The notes: generated from the letters alone by a model not told the origin. A stretch of 23,330 nt of DNA from an uncultured Ideonella sp. (GCA_946479475.1 CAMLGG010000054.1:1-23330); one strand, 5' to 3'. Shown: positions 1-7,370, counted from the stretch's first letter. Numbers and translations are program-made.

Positions 1-719
1 ATGTGGTTGGCCGGCTTGCCGTCGGCGGGCGGGTAGCTGCCGGTGTGGCAGCTCGCGCACTGGGCCGTCACGACGACCTGGGTGTGGTTCCACTTGCTCG
101 GCTTCCACGCGGTGACGCCGTGGCAGCTGAAGCAGTTGGTCGCGCCGACGGGGATGTGCGACGCGGACTTGCCCGAGGCGGTGCTGCCGTTGTGGCAGCT
201 GGCGCAGTTGGTGGCCTGGGTGAAGGCGCCGTGGTCGGGCCTGGCGCCGGCCCAGGTGCTGGTGTTGTGGCAGCTGTCGCAGGAGGCGGTGGTGGGCAGG
301 TGGTCGCCGGGCTTGCCGGCGGCGATGTTGCCGTTGTGGCAGCTCTGGCAGCTGCCGGGTGCGACGCCGGTGTGGCTGAAGCGGGCTCCGGCGAATCGGC
401 GGGTGTCGTGGCAGCTGTCGCAGGCGGCGGAGGTCGGCACGTGCTGCGCCGGCATCACGGTGTTGTCCCGCGTCCAGCGCGCGCCGGCGGTGTGGCAGCT
501 GGCGCAGTCCTTGGGCGTGCCCTTGAAGATGCCGTTGAGGTGGCAGGACTCGCAGCGCTCGTTGGCGTGGGCGCCGGTCAGCGGGTAGCCGGTGCTCGCG
601 TGGTCGAACTGGCGCCCGGCGGTCGTCTGGGCGGAGGCCGGCAAGGCCAGCAACAGGCCGACGAGCAGGCCGGCCAGCAGGAGCCAGCAGGCGGAGCCGG
701 CGAGGACGAGGCGTTGCAT
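1..719 (-). CDS. Multiheme c-type cytochrome (at least 8 hemes), 3' end cut by window edge
   Basis: This frame has an ATG at 719 and stays open to the window edge, giving 239 visible codons. It begins with a signal peptide (hydrophobic core about residues 4-28, likely cleavage after LPASA), so the product is exported and heme is attached outside the cytoplasm. Eight CxxCH motifs are visible on the minus strand (CESCH, CASCH, CDSCH, CQSCH, CDSCH, CASCH, CFSCH, CASCH). Each has a nearby extra His (FDH, GAH, FSH, GDH, DH, ASH, WNH, ANH), which suggests bis-His ligation. The start overlaps the stop of the upstream 24-heme gene as TGATG, so translation is probably coupled. It resembles cytochrome c3-like multiheme proteins of Burkholderiales; its partner and terminal acceptor are unknown. 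The true heme count may be higher because the C-terminus is missing. Confidence 0.9.
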   Translation of the reverse strand, partial: MQRLVLAGSACWLLLAGLLVGLLLALPASAQTTAGRQFDHASTGYPLTGAHANERCESCHLNGIFKGTPKDCASCHTAGARWTRDNTVMPAQHVPTSAACDSCHDTRRFAGARFSHTGVAPGSCQSCHNGNIAAGKPGDHLPTTASCDSCHNTSTWAGARPDHGAFTQATNCASCHNGSTASGKSASHIPVGATNCFSCHGVTAWKPSKWNHTQVVVTAQCASCHTGSYPPADGKPANH

Positions 720-2521
720 CACGGTCGGTCTCCCGGTTTCGGCGTGGCGGCGGCCGGGCGTCGGGTTCGCACGGTCCTCCAGTCCGATGGGCCATGGCAG
801 GTGTCGCAGCGCGGGCCGAAGGCGCCATCGTGGGCGTCGTCGCGCCGGTGGCAGGCGATGCAGTCGCGGCCCACGGCGGCGATCGCGGCCCCGGCCGGGG
901 CGGGCGTGCGGTGGCAGTCGGCGCATTTCGCCTTGACGTGCGCGCCGTCGAGAGGCCAGCGGCCGTCCCGCTCGTGGTCGAAGCGGACCAGCGGCCAGGC
1001 ACGGGCGTTGTGGCAGCTCTCGCATTTCACGCCCAGGCTGGCCTCGTGGCGATCGTCCTTGCGATGGCAGCCGATGCACTCGCGCGCCGCGTCGCGGTAG
1101 CGGGGCGAGGCGTGGCAGCTCTTGCACTCGACCTTCAGGTGGGCGCCGACGAGGGCGAAGCGGGCGCGGGCGTGGTCGAAGCGGGCGTCCCGCCAGCGGG
1201 TCTCGCCGTGGCAGCTTTCGCAGCGCGTGTCGAGCTGGCCTTCGTGCTTGTCGTCCTTGCGGTGGCAGGCCAGGCAGTCGGACGGCGTGTCGCGGTAATG
1301 GGTGAGGTCCGCGTGGCAGGCCTTGCACTCGGCCTTCAGGTGCGCGCCGCGCAGCGGATAGCGCGTGACGCCGTGGTCGAAGCGCGGGATCTTCCAGCTG
1401 CGTTCGCCGTGGCAGCCGGCGCAGGCCTCGCCCAGCGTGGCGCGGTGCTTGTCGTCGGCCCGGTGGCAGCCGATGCAGGTCGACGGCACCTCCCGATAGG
1501 CGGCGCTCTTGTGGCAGGCCTTGCACTGGGCGTCGGCGTGCTTGCCGAGCAGGGGGAAGCGGCTGCGGTCGTGGTCGAAGCGACTCGTCGTCTTCCAGCC
1601 GGCCTCCTGGTGGCAGCTGGCGCAGTCGGTGCCGAGGCTGCCCTTGTGCGTGTCGTCGGCGCGATGGCAGGCGATGCAGTCGGTGCCCGGCTTGTCGCGG
1701 TAGAGCGCTCCGGCGTGGCAGCTGTCGCACTTGACCGAGCGGTGCTTGCCTCGCAGGGCGTAGCGCGTGTCGGCGTCGTGGTCGAAGCGGGCGGGGCGCC
1801 AGGCCTTGGCGTCGTGGCAGCTGTCGCAGCGCTCGCCGTAGCGGCCCTTGTGGCCCTGGCGGAAGTCGTCCTCGCGGTGGCAGCCGACGCAGGTCTGCGG
1901 CTCCTCGGCGTAGGCCTGGCCGGCGCGGTGGCAGTCCTTGCACTTCGCGTCGGCATGGCGGCCTTCGAGCGCGAAGCGGGTGCTGGCGTGGTCGAAGCGC
2001 GCCTCGGGCCAGCGGTTCTCGGTGTGGCAGTCGGCGCAGCGCGCGCCCAGGGAGCCCTTGTGGACGTCGTCCTTGCGGTGGCAGGCGGCGCAATCCTGCG
2101 AGGCCTCGCGCCAGCGCTTGCCGGCGACGTGGCAGCTGGCGCAATCGGTGACGCGCGCGTGCGCGCCGCGCAAAGGCCAGTCGGTCTGCCGGTGATCGAA
2201 GGTCTTCCTGTCGACGGGCGCGATCTGCACGTCACGCCCCTTGTGGTCGGTGTGGCAGCTGCGGCAGGCCTGCGGCTTCTGCTTCCCGTGCAGGCCCGAG
2301 GCGGTCTTGATGTCGGCCGCCACGTCCTTGTGGCACTCGAGGCAGCGCCCGTCCTGAGCCGCGGGCTTGAAGCGCACATGGCAGCTGGCGCACTGGTCCT
2401 CCACCTTGGCGTGGCCGCGGATCACCGGCCCGGGCGACAGGGCCGACTCCAGCCCCTGCGCGAAGGCCGCCCCGGCCGCCAGCCAGAGCAACAGGGCGCC
2501 GGCGACGCGCAGCCACCGCAT
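719..2521 (-). CDS. 24-heme c-type cytochrome built of eight triheme modules
   Basis: The 600-aa product has a signal peptide (residues 1-21, cleaving near AAFA) and 24 CxxCH motifs, counted one by one. The first three hemes lie in residues about 35-93. From residue about 106 the protein is seven near-tandem units of about 68 aa, each with the order FDH, G-x-H, CxxCH, CxxCH, DD-x-H, CxxCH. Each unit therefore has three hemes and three non-motif His, the pattern of bis-His triheme cytochromes of the c7/c3 type. Such proteins act as periplasmic or extracellular electron wires; that role here is inference. The ATG at 2521 was chosen because it starts the signal peptide and overlaps the upstream stop as TGATG; the frame stays open to 3409 but reads there as a shadow of the b-type cytochrome gene. 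It is the middle gene of a three-gene operon. Confidence 0.93.
   Translation of the reverse strand: MRWLRVAGALLLWLAAGAAFAQGLESALSPGPVIRGHAKVEDQCASCHVRFKPAAQDGRCLECHKDVAADIKTASGLHGKQKPQACRSCHTDHKGRDVQIAPVDRKTFDHRQTDWPLRGAHARVTDCASCHVAGKRWREASQDCAACHRKDDVHKGSLGARCADCHTENRWPEARFDHASTRFALEGRHADAKCKDCHRAGQAYAEEPQTCVGCHREDDFRQGHKGRYGERCDSCHDAKAWRPARFDHDADTRYALRGKHRSVKCDSCHAGALYRDKPGTDCIACHRADDTHKGSLGTDCASCHQEAGWKTTSRFDHDRSRFPLLGKHADAQCKACHKSAAYREVPSTCIGCHRADDKHRATLGEACAGCHGERSWKIPRFDHGVTRYPLRGAHLKAECKACHADLTHYRDTPSDCLACHRKDDKHEGQLDTRCESCHGETRWRDARFDHARARFALVGAHLKVECKSCHASPRYRDAARECIGCHRKDDRHEASLGVKCESCHNARAWPLVRFDHERDGRWPLDGAHVKAKCADCHRTPAPAGAAIAAVGRDCIACHRRDDAHDGAFGPRCDTCHGPSDWRTVRTRRPAAATPKPGDRP
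776..2206 (-). repeat. Seven coding repeats (about 204 bp each) for triheme modules
   Basis: Within the 24-heme cytochrome gene, seven consecutive units of about 68 codons repeat the pattern FDH / GxH / CxxCH / CxxCH / DDxH / CxxCH. The most conserved part reads like C-x-x-C-H-R-K-D-D-x-H in most units. On the plus strand this shows up as regularly spaced GTGGCA...GCA strings. The repeats have diverged in protein sequence, so they are old duplications rather than a recent expansion. Boundaries are approximate. Confidence 0.8.
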
Positions 2522-3357
2522 CAGTACGCATGCACGGCGACGACATGCACCACCGCGCAAGCGACCATGACGTAGACGAAGGGCAGGTGCAGCACGTGCC
2601 ACAGCGCGAACAGCCGCTCCCATGCCCGCAGCTGGGCAACCCCCAGCGTCTGCTCGACGTGGTGATCGGCGTGCCTGCGCCAGTGGCTGCGCAGCTTGCG
2701 CCGGCGCTCGGCGTCGAGGCTGGCGGGGGCCTCGGCGATCGCACGGTCGATCAGGGCGCGGACCTCCCTGCGCGCGGCGCGAGCCTCCCGGTTGCTCCGC
2801 TGCAGCAGCCGCAGCGGCCCGCCTGCGCTCGGGGCCAGCGTCGCTGCCTCGAAGGCGTAGAGCCGGTCGCGGACCTGCGGGGCCAGCGCCAGCTGCGTGC
2901 CCAGGCGCTCGTGGGCCGCATCCAGGCGGGCGCGCAGTTGCGCGAGCTGCGCATGCCGGCCATCCATGCCGAGATGCACGTGGCGGTACAGGTAGCGCCC
3001 GACCACGCCGCTGGCGGCCACCACCAGCATCGACCACAGGGCGACGGCGGCGTTGAGCGAGCCGACCTCGAAATGGCAATGGACCAGGATGAGCCAGGGC
3101 CCGGCCACGCCCATCGCCATGTGGAAGACGAACCAGTGCCGGGTGGGGCCGAAGTGCCGCATGGCGGCCAGCCGCTTGCGAAGCGGGTACGCGAACAGCG
3201 CGAGCATCGCGACCCCGCCCGCCACCCCCAGCCAGTAGCCGAGCCGCGACGAGGCCATGACGCCCAGCACCCGGCTGGCCGCCCAGGCGGATCCGAGGAC
3301 CAGGGCGGTGCCGATGACGGGCCACGCGGGAGCAGGGGCAGGCACGGAAGTGGCCAA
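2521..3357 (-). CDS. Membrane b-type cytochrome, probable diheme quinol-linked subunit
   Basis: The 278-aa product has about five hydrophobic helices (residues about 14-34, 40-58, 76-96, 103-124, 252-275). A polar, helical insertion of about 125 residues rich in Arg, Ala and Gln lies between helices 4 and 5. His79 and His93 fall in helix 3 and His257 and His271 in helix 5; both pairs are 14 residues apart, the spacing of bis-His diheme cytochrome b. I infer that it passes electrons from the quinone pool to the downstream multiheme cytochromes. The start used is TTG at 3357, with no clear Shine-Dalgarno; a GTG four codons later (3345) is an alternative. Its stop overlaps the next start as TGATG. 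I cannot place it in a named family with certainty; cytochrome b561 or ferric-reductase-like proteins are alternatives. Confidence 0.8.
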   Translation of the reverse strand: MATSVPAPAPAWPVIGTALVLGSAWAASRVLGVMASSRLGYWLGVAGGVAMLALFAYPLRKRLAAMRHFGPTRHWFVFHMAMGVAGPWLILVHCHFEVGSLNAAVALWSMLVVAASGVVGRYLYRHVHLGMDGRHAQLAQLRARLDAAHERLGTQLALAPQVRDRLYAFEAATLAPSAGGPLRLLQRSNREARAARREVRALIDRAIAEAPASLDAERRRKLRSHWRRHADHHVEQTLGVAQLRAWERLFALWHVLHLPFVYVMVACAVVHVVAVHAY

Positions 3358-3379
3358 GGGAAACGGAGAAGGCAGTTGG

Positions 3380-3404
3380 AATATAAATGTGCAATATGCA
3401 CATT
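3380..3404 (-). promoter_or_regulatory. Inverted repeat next to the -10 box of the cytochrome operon
   Basis: AATGTGCA (3386-3393), a 3-base spacer and TGCACATT (3397-3404) form a perfect 8+8 bp inverted repeat. On the minus strand it is followed at once by TATATT (3385-3380), five of six matches to a sigma70 -10 box, about 23 bases before the TTG start of the b-type cytochrome gene. The AT-rich patch stands out in a GC-rich window. An operator overlapping the promoter is the natural reading; the regulator is unknown and the repeat does not match the FNR/Dnr box. Confidence 0.55.
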
Positions 3405-3526
3405 AACACCCATCAGTCTACCGAAGTGCCCTTGGCGATTTCTTAAGAACCGCGAGCGCAAGCGTGTCCAGCTGTGTCCGACCGGCCGCCCGCGAGGCCG
3501 TGGCGCCTGCACTACCATCCTCAGCC
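3405..3526. other. Divergent intergenic region between the cytochrome operon and nudB
   Basis: This stretch separates the minus-strand cytochrome operon from plus-strand nudB. It must hold the nudB promoter, but no convincing -35/-10 pair was found. It contains a 10-bp palindrome TTCTTAAGAA at 3440-3449, which may be chance. No RNA gene or terminator was recognised. Confidence 0.4.
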
Positions 3527-4021
3527 ATGAGTGCCGAGTCCGCGAACCTGCGCCCGTTCAAGATCCCGGAGTCGGTGCTGGTCGTGATCCACACGCCCGA
3601 GGGCGAGGTGCTGCTCATCGAGCGCGCCGACGCGCCGGGCTACTGGCAAAGCGTGACCGGCTCCAAGGACACGCTGGCCGAGTCGCTGGTCGAGACCTGC
3701 CGCCGCGAGGTCGAGGAGGAGACCGGCATCGTCATCGGCAGCCCTGGGGTGCCGCTTGAGTCCCTGAGCGACTGGCAGCTCGCCAATTGTTACGAGATCT
3801 ACCCGCGCTGGCGGCACCGCTACGAGCCCGGCGTGACCCACAACACCGAGCACGTCTTCGGCCTGGTGGTGCCGGCCGGCACGCCGGTGCGCCTGGCGCC
3901 GCGCGAGCACACCGCCTACGCCTGGCTGCCCTGGCGCGAGGCGGCCGACCGCTGCTTCTCGCCCTCGAACGCCGAGGCCATCCTCTTCCTGCCGCGCTTC
4001 TCGACCTTGGCCACGCCATGA
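3527..4021 (+). CDS. nudB: Dihydroneopterin triphosphate diphosphatase (Nudix hydrolase)
   Basis: The 164-aa product matches NudB, which removes pyrophosphate from dihydroneopterin triphosphate in folate synthesis. The N-terminus carries the family-typical FKIPESVLVVIHTP and the segment ADAPGYWQSVTGSKD. The Nudix helix follows as E-x7-REVEEETGI; the Gly before it is six rather than five residues from the first Glu, which I believe is usual in betaproteobacterial NudB. The ATG at 3527 is preferred because the family starts close to this core; an in-frame upstream start at 3464 would add 21 residues of unlikely sequence. The stop overlaps the next start as ATGA, so it is co-translated with the endonuclease/exonuclease/phosphatase gene. 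Confidence 0.88.
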   Translation: MSAESANLRPFKIPESVLVVIHTPEGEVLLIERADAPGYWQSVTGSKDTLAESLVETCRREVEEETGIVIGSPGVPLESLSDWQLANCYEIYPRWRHRYEPGVTHNTEHVFGLVVPAGTPVRLAPREHTAYAWLPWREAADRCFSPSNAEAILFLPRFSTLATP

Positions 4022-4839
4022 ACGCCCGCGTCACCAGTCCGGCCGGCGTGCCCGGCTTCAGCTCTTCCACCACCTTCACCACCCAGGTCCTGCGGGTGGC
4101 CACCTACAACATCCACAAGGGGGTGCGCGGCATGGGCCCGCAGAAGAGGCTGGAGATCCACAACCTGGGCCTGGGCATAGAGGCGCTGGACGCCGACCTG
4201 GTGTTCCTGCAGGAGGTGCGGCTGTTCCACTCGCGCGAGGCACGGCGCTTCGACCACACCTGGTTCGGCTGGCCCGAGCAGGGCCAGGCGGAGTTCCTCG
4301 CGCCCCAGGGCTATGAATCGGCCTACCGCACCAACGCGGTCACGCGCCACGGCGAGCATGGCAATGCGCTGCTTTCGCGCTGGCCCCTCGGCGACGTGGG
4401 GCACCACGACGTGTCCGACCACCGCTTCGAGCAACGCGGCCTGCTGCACGTGCCGGTGAGCTGGCAGGGCATGAAGCTGCACGCGGTGGTGGCGCACTTC
4501 GGCCTCATCCACGCCAGCCGGGTGCGCCAGGTGCAGCGCCTGGCGCAATTCATCGAGGCCGAGGTGCCGCCCGGCGAGCCGGTGCTGGTGGCCGGCGACT
4601 TCAACGACTGGGGAGAGCGGCTGGACACGTTGATGAGCGCCGTGGGCCTGAAGCGGGCCGTGGCGCCCGACGGCCAGCCGGGCGCGCGCGTGACCTTCCC
4701 TTCGCGGGTGCCGGTGTTCGCGCTGGACCGCGTCTACATGCGCGGCTTCCGCTGCCTTTCGACGATGGTGCCGCGCGGCAACGCCTGGGCGCGCATGTCG
4801 GACCACCTGCCGCTGGTCGCTGAACTGGAGCCAGCCTGA
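4018..4839 (+). CDS. YbhP-like endonuclease/exonuclease/phosphatase family protein
   Basis: The 273-aa product has the full set of EEP (DNase I-like) motifs: TYNIH with Asn31, LQEVR with Glu66, GDFND with Asp194 and Asn196, and SDH with Asp262 and His263. These residues bind the metal and catalyse phosphodiester or phosphomonoester hydrolysis in this superfamily. The next plus-strand gene is a ClsB-type cardiolipin synthase, the same pairing as E. coli ybhP-ybhO (clsB), so a role in membrane lipid metabolism is a reasonable inference, though the substrate is not known. It overlaps nudB by four bases. No signal peptide or membrane segment is evident. Confidence 0.82.
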   Translation: MNARVTSPAGVPGFSSSTTFTTQVLRVATYNIHKGVRGMGPQKRLEIHNLGLGIEALDADLVFLQEVRLFHSREARRFDHTWFGWPEQGQAEFLAPQGYESAYRTNAVTRHGEHGNALLSRWPLGDVGHHDVSDHRFEQRGLLHVPVSWQGMKLHAVVAHFGLIHASRVRQVQRLAQFIEAEVPPGEPVLVAGDFNDWGERLDTLMSAVGLKRAVAPDGQPGARVTFPSRVPVFALDRVYMRGFRCLSTMVPRGNAWARMSDHLPLVAELEPA

Positions 4840-4845
4840 TGTTGG

Positions 4846-5014
4846 GCCCCCACGGCCCCCTGCCAGGGGCCTGCCCCCTGGGCCACGTAAGGGCCCTTCG
4901 GGCCCTTGGGGCTCGCGTCGGGCGGACCGGCAGAGCCGGGGACTGGAGCCCCCACGGCCCCTTGCCAGGGGCCTGCCCCCCGAGGGGGCTCGCGCAGCGG
5001 ACCGGCAGAGCCGG
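4846..5014. repeat. Bipartite GC-rich intergenic repeat with hairpins
   Basis: A 33-base element occurs twice, at 4846-4878 and 4948-4980, with a single mismatch. A second 17-base element, CGGACCGGCAGAGCCGG, occurs at 4923-4939 and 4998-5014. Each 33-base copy folds as a hairpin: GGCCCC/GGGGCC around 4854-4871, and GGCCCCT/AGGGGCC with loop TGCC at 4956-4973. I read it as a dispersed intergenic repeat, not a gene. The frame through it encodes only low-complexity sequence and ends directly before the ClsB start. Confidence 0.75.
4889..4907 (+). terminator. Perfect 8-bp GC-rich hairpin after the EEP gene
   Basis: AAGGGCCC, loop TTC, GGGCCCTT forms a perfect 8-bp stem about 50 bases after the EEP stop codon. 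It is followed by only a short TT and then Gs, so it is not a classical Rho-independent terminator. It could attenuate read-through into the cardiolipin synthase gene or simply be part of the intergenic repeat. Confidence 0.35.
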
Positions 5015-5081
5015 ATCCGCGCACGCCCTGGGCTGGTTGGTTCGGTGCGGAGGGTGGCGCGTGATGCGCCGGATTCATTAG

Positions 5082-6365
5082 ATGGCCGGTCCGGAAGGCA
5101 CCTCTACGCATCCAGCGGCCTGGTATGCGTTGCCGCAGCCCCAGTTCCTGGGCAGTAACGAGGCACGTCTGCTGCGCGGCGGCGACGAGCTGTTCCCGGC
5201 GCTGGTCGAGGCGATAGACCACGCGCGTCACGAAGTCTGGCTGGCGACCTACATCTTCCACGTCGACGAGGCGGCCGAGGTGATCGCGCAGGCGCTGGTG
5301 CGGGCCTCCTGGCGGAAGGTGCGCGTGCGCCTGGTGGTCGACGGCTTCGGCAGCCACCGCGCGCTGCCGCAGCTGCAGCGGTGGCTCGCCGGCAGCGGCG
5401 TCTCGCTGGCCGTCTTCCGTCCGCTGGAGCGCTGGTGGAACTGGCTGCAGCCCGGGCAACTGCGCCGCCTGCACACCAAGCTCTGCGTGGTCGACGGGAC
5501 CCAGGGCTTCGTCGGCGGCATCAACATCATCGACGACCGCAACGACCTGAACCACGGCTTCGGCGAGGCCCCCCGCCTGGACTTCGCCGTGGGCCTGCGC
5601 GGCCCGGTGGTGGCGCCCATCGAGCAGACGGTGCGTGCGATGTGGACCCGCGCCGCCTTCGGCCACGACTGGCGTGCCGAGGTGCTCTCGATGGCGCGCA
5701 GCACCGAGCCGCTGACGCAGGCACGGCGCCTGATGCGGCGCCTGCGCATCCTGCCGCCCGAGGCCTCCAAGGCGGTGGCGGACCTCGGCCCGGTGAGGGC
5801 GGCCTTCCTGGTGCGAGACAACCTGCGCCAGCGCCGCTCGATCGAGCGGGCCTACATCGATGCGATCCGGACCGCGCGCAGCAGCGTGGACATCGTCGTG
5901 CCCTATTTCTACCCGGGCCGCTCGTTCCGGCGCGCCCTGGTCAAGGCGGCCCGGCGCGGCGTGCGTGTGCGCCTGCTGCTGCAGGGCAAGCTCGACTACC
6001 GCATGGCCGGGCTCGCGGCCCGCGTGCTCTACGACGAGCTGCTGGCCGAGGGCGTGCAGATCCACGAATACCAGCCGGCCTTCCTGCACGCCAAGGCGGC
6101 GGTGGTCGACGAAGCCTGGGCGACGCTGGGCAGCTCCAACATCGATCCGCTTTCGCTGCTGCTGAACCTGGAGGCCAACGTCGCCATCCTCGACGAGGAC
6201 TTCGCCGCCGAGCTGCAGCAGGCCTTCGAGCTCGCGCTCACCCAGTCGCGGCAGATCGTCGAGGCACCGTACCGCAAGGGTGCCTTCGCCGTGCTGGGCC
6301 GGGGCTTCGTCGCCTGGGCTGCGCACTGGTACCTGCGCATGGCAGGGGTGACGGGAAAATACTGA
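5082..6365 (+). CDS. clsB: Cardiolipin synthase B-type phospholipase D family protein
   Basis: The 427-aa product has two phospholipase D HKD motifs: HTKLCVVD (His131, Lys133, Asp138) and HAKAAVVD (His336, Lys338, Asp343). Each is followed by the typical second part, GGINI and GSSNIDP. The length and absence of N-terminal transmembrane helices fit ClsB (E. coli YbhO, 413 aa) rather than ClsA. The enzyme makes cardiolipin or phosphatidylglycerol by phosphatidyl transfer at the inner membrane. The ATG at 5082 directly follows an in-frame TAG; no strong Shine-Dalgarno was seen. One base separates its stop from the CYTH gene, so they are probably co-transcribed. Confidence 0.88.
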   Translation: MAGPEGTSTHPAAWYALPQPQFLGSNEARLLRGGDELFPALVEAIDHARHEVWLATYIFHVDEAAEVIAQALVRASWRKVRVRLVVDGFGSHRALPQLQRWLAGSGVSLAVFRPLERWWNWLQPGQLRRLHTKLCVVDGTQGFVGGINIIDDRNDLNHGFGEAPRLDFAVGLRGPVVAPIEQTVRAMWTRAAFGHDWRAEVLSMARSTEPLTQARRLMRRLRILPPEASKAVADLGPVRAAFLVRDNLRQRRSIERAYIDAIRTARSSVDIVVPYFYPGRSFRRALVKAARRGVRVRLLLQGKLDYRMAGLAARVLYDELLAEGVQIHEYQPAFLHAKAAVVDEAWATLGSSNIDPLSLLLNLEANVAILDEDFAAELQQAFELALTQSRQIVEAPYRKGAFAVLGRGFVAWAAHWYLRMAGVTGKY

Positions 6366-6366
6366 A

Positions 6367-6888
6367 ATGCCGCGAAATATCGAGATCAAGGCCCGCATCG
6401 AAAGCGTCGAAGCGCTCGAGCCGCGGGCCGCGGCCCTGGCCGACCGGGGGCCGATGGAGATTGCGCAGGACGACAGCTTCTACGAATGCCCGAACGGGCG
6501 CCTCAAGCTGCGCCGCTTCGGGCCGGACCGCGGCGAGCTGATCTTCTACCGGCGCGCCGACGAGTCCGGGCCGAAGGAGTCCTTCTACCTGCGCTCGCCG
6601 ACGAGCGAGCCCGAGTCGCTGCACGCTGCTCTTGCCGCCGCCTGGGGCGAGCGCGGGAGGGTCGTCAAGCAGCGCACGCTCTACCTCGCGGGCCGCACCC
6701 GCATCCACCTCGACCGCGTCCAGGGCCTGGGCGACTTCCTGGAGCTGGAGGTCGTGCTGGCCGAAGGCGAGCCGGCCGAAGCCGGCACGCAGGAGGCGCA
6801 CGAGCTGATGGCCCGGTTGGGCGTGGACCCCTCCCAACTCATCCAGGGCGCCTATCTCGACGCGCTCGAACAAAGGACTACCGCATGA
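6367..6888 (+). CDS. CYTH-domain protein (class IV adenylate cyclase / triphosphatase-like)
   Basis: The 173-aa product starts with NIEIKAR, the CYTH signature in which Glu6 and Lys8 lie in the first strand of the triphosphate tunnel. Further charged strands follow: LKLRRFG, ELIFYRR, KQRTLYL, TRIHLD, and FLELEVVL with the metal-binding acidic pair. It is the size of a single-domain CyaB-like protein. Such enzymes hydrolyse or cyclise triphosphates (ATP, thiamine triphosphate or inorganic triphosphate); the true substrate cannot be told from sequence. It lies one base after clsB, and its stop overlaps the following lipoprotein start as ATGA. Confidence 0.8.
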   Translation: MPRNIEIKARIESVEALEPRAAALADRGPMEIAQDDSFYECPNGRLKLRRFGPDRGELIFYRRADESGPKESFYLRSPTSEPESLHAALAAAWGERGRVVKQRTLYLAGRTRIHLDRVQGLGDFLELEVVLAEGEPAEAGTQEAHELMARLGVDPSQLIQGAYLDALEQRTTA

Positions 6889-7304
6889 CGATGGCACGCC
6901 GTGTCTCCTGTGTCTTCACGCTCTGCACGCTGGCCGCCTGCGCGACCACGGCGCCGGCCGATGGCCCCAGCTACACCGTCGGCCTGTTGAAGGGGCAGCG
7001 CTCGGTGATCTCGAGCGAGCAGCTGTCGCTCGAACTGAGCAGCGTGGACGACAGCCGCTGTCCGCCGAAGGTCCAGTGCGTCCAGGCGGGCCAGGTGTCG
7101 GTCACCGTGCGTCTGCAGCGGGCGGGCGAGGCTTCCGAGCTCGTCACGCTGGGCATGCCGTCGACAACCGCGCGTCCCGGCGAAGCGCGCGCCCTGGGCT
7201 ACCGCGTCGCCTTGCAGGACGTGAGCCCGCGTCCTGCAGAAGACGCCGCGGACGCCAGCTACCGCATCACGCTGAAGGTCTGGCGCGACCCCTCGAGCCG
7301 CTAG
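6885..7304 (+). CDS. Small lipoprotein with a conserved Cys pair
   Basis: The 139-aa product begins with a short basic region, a hydrophobic stretch and a lipobox TLAAC, so the Cys is probably lipidated and the protein anchored in the cell envelope. The mature part contains DSRCPPKVQC, a spacing typical of a small secreted beta-sandwich family whose two Cys likely form a disulfide; its function is unknown. The ATG at 6885 overlaps the CYTH stop (ATGA); a second in-frame ATG at 6891 is possible. Co-translation with the CYTH gene is inferred. Confidence 0.75.
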   Translation: MTMARRVSCVFTLCTLAACATTAPADGPSYTVGLLKGQRSVISSEQLSLELSSVDDSRCPPKVQCVQAGQVSVTVRLQRAGEASELVTLGMPSTTARPGEARALGYRVALQDVSPRPAEDAADASYRITLKVWRDPSSR

Positions 7305-7370
7305 CGGCCCGGGAATGCTCGTTGCCTGGGACGGTCATCGGGGCGCCTTCGCGCCCGGTTCGACCGCCCC

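Noticed and set aside
40..2400. Regularly spaced GTGGCAGCT-like strings resembling a CRISPR or DNA repeat array
   Set aside because: They are the reverse complement of CxxCH codons in the cytochrome genes; spacing follows the heme motifs.
2522..3409. N-terminal extension of the 24-heme cytochrome to 3409
   Set aside because: The extension is an out-of-frame shadow of the b-type cytochrome gene; the signal peptide starts at 2521.
3440..3449. Palindrome TTCTTAAGAA upstream of nudB
   Set aside because: It is perfect but only 10 bp, with no promoter elements around it, so chance cannot be excluded.
3464..3526. Upstream in-frame start for nudB
   Set aside because: The extra 21 residues are not typical of NudB and the family core begins right after the ATG at 3527.
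4839..5081. Small 80-aa gene between the EEP and ClsB genes
   Set aside because: It consists of the translated intergenic repeat, has low complexity and no ribosome-binding site.
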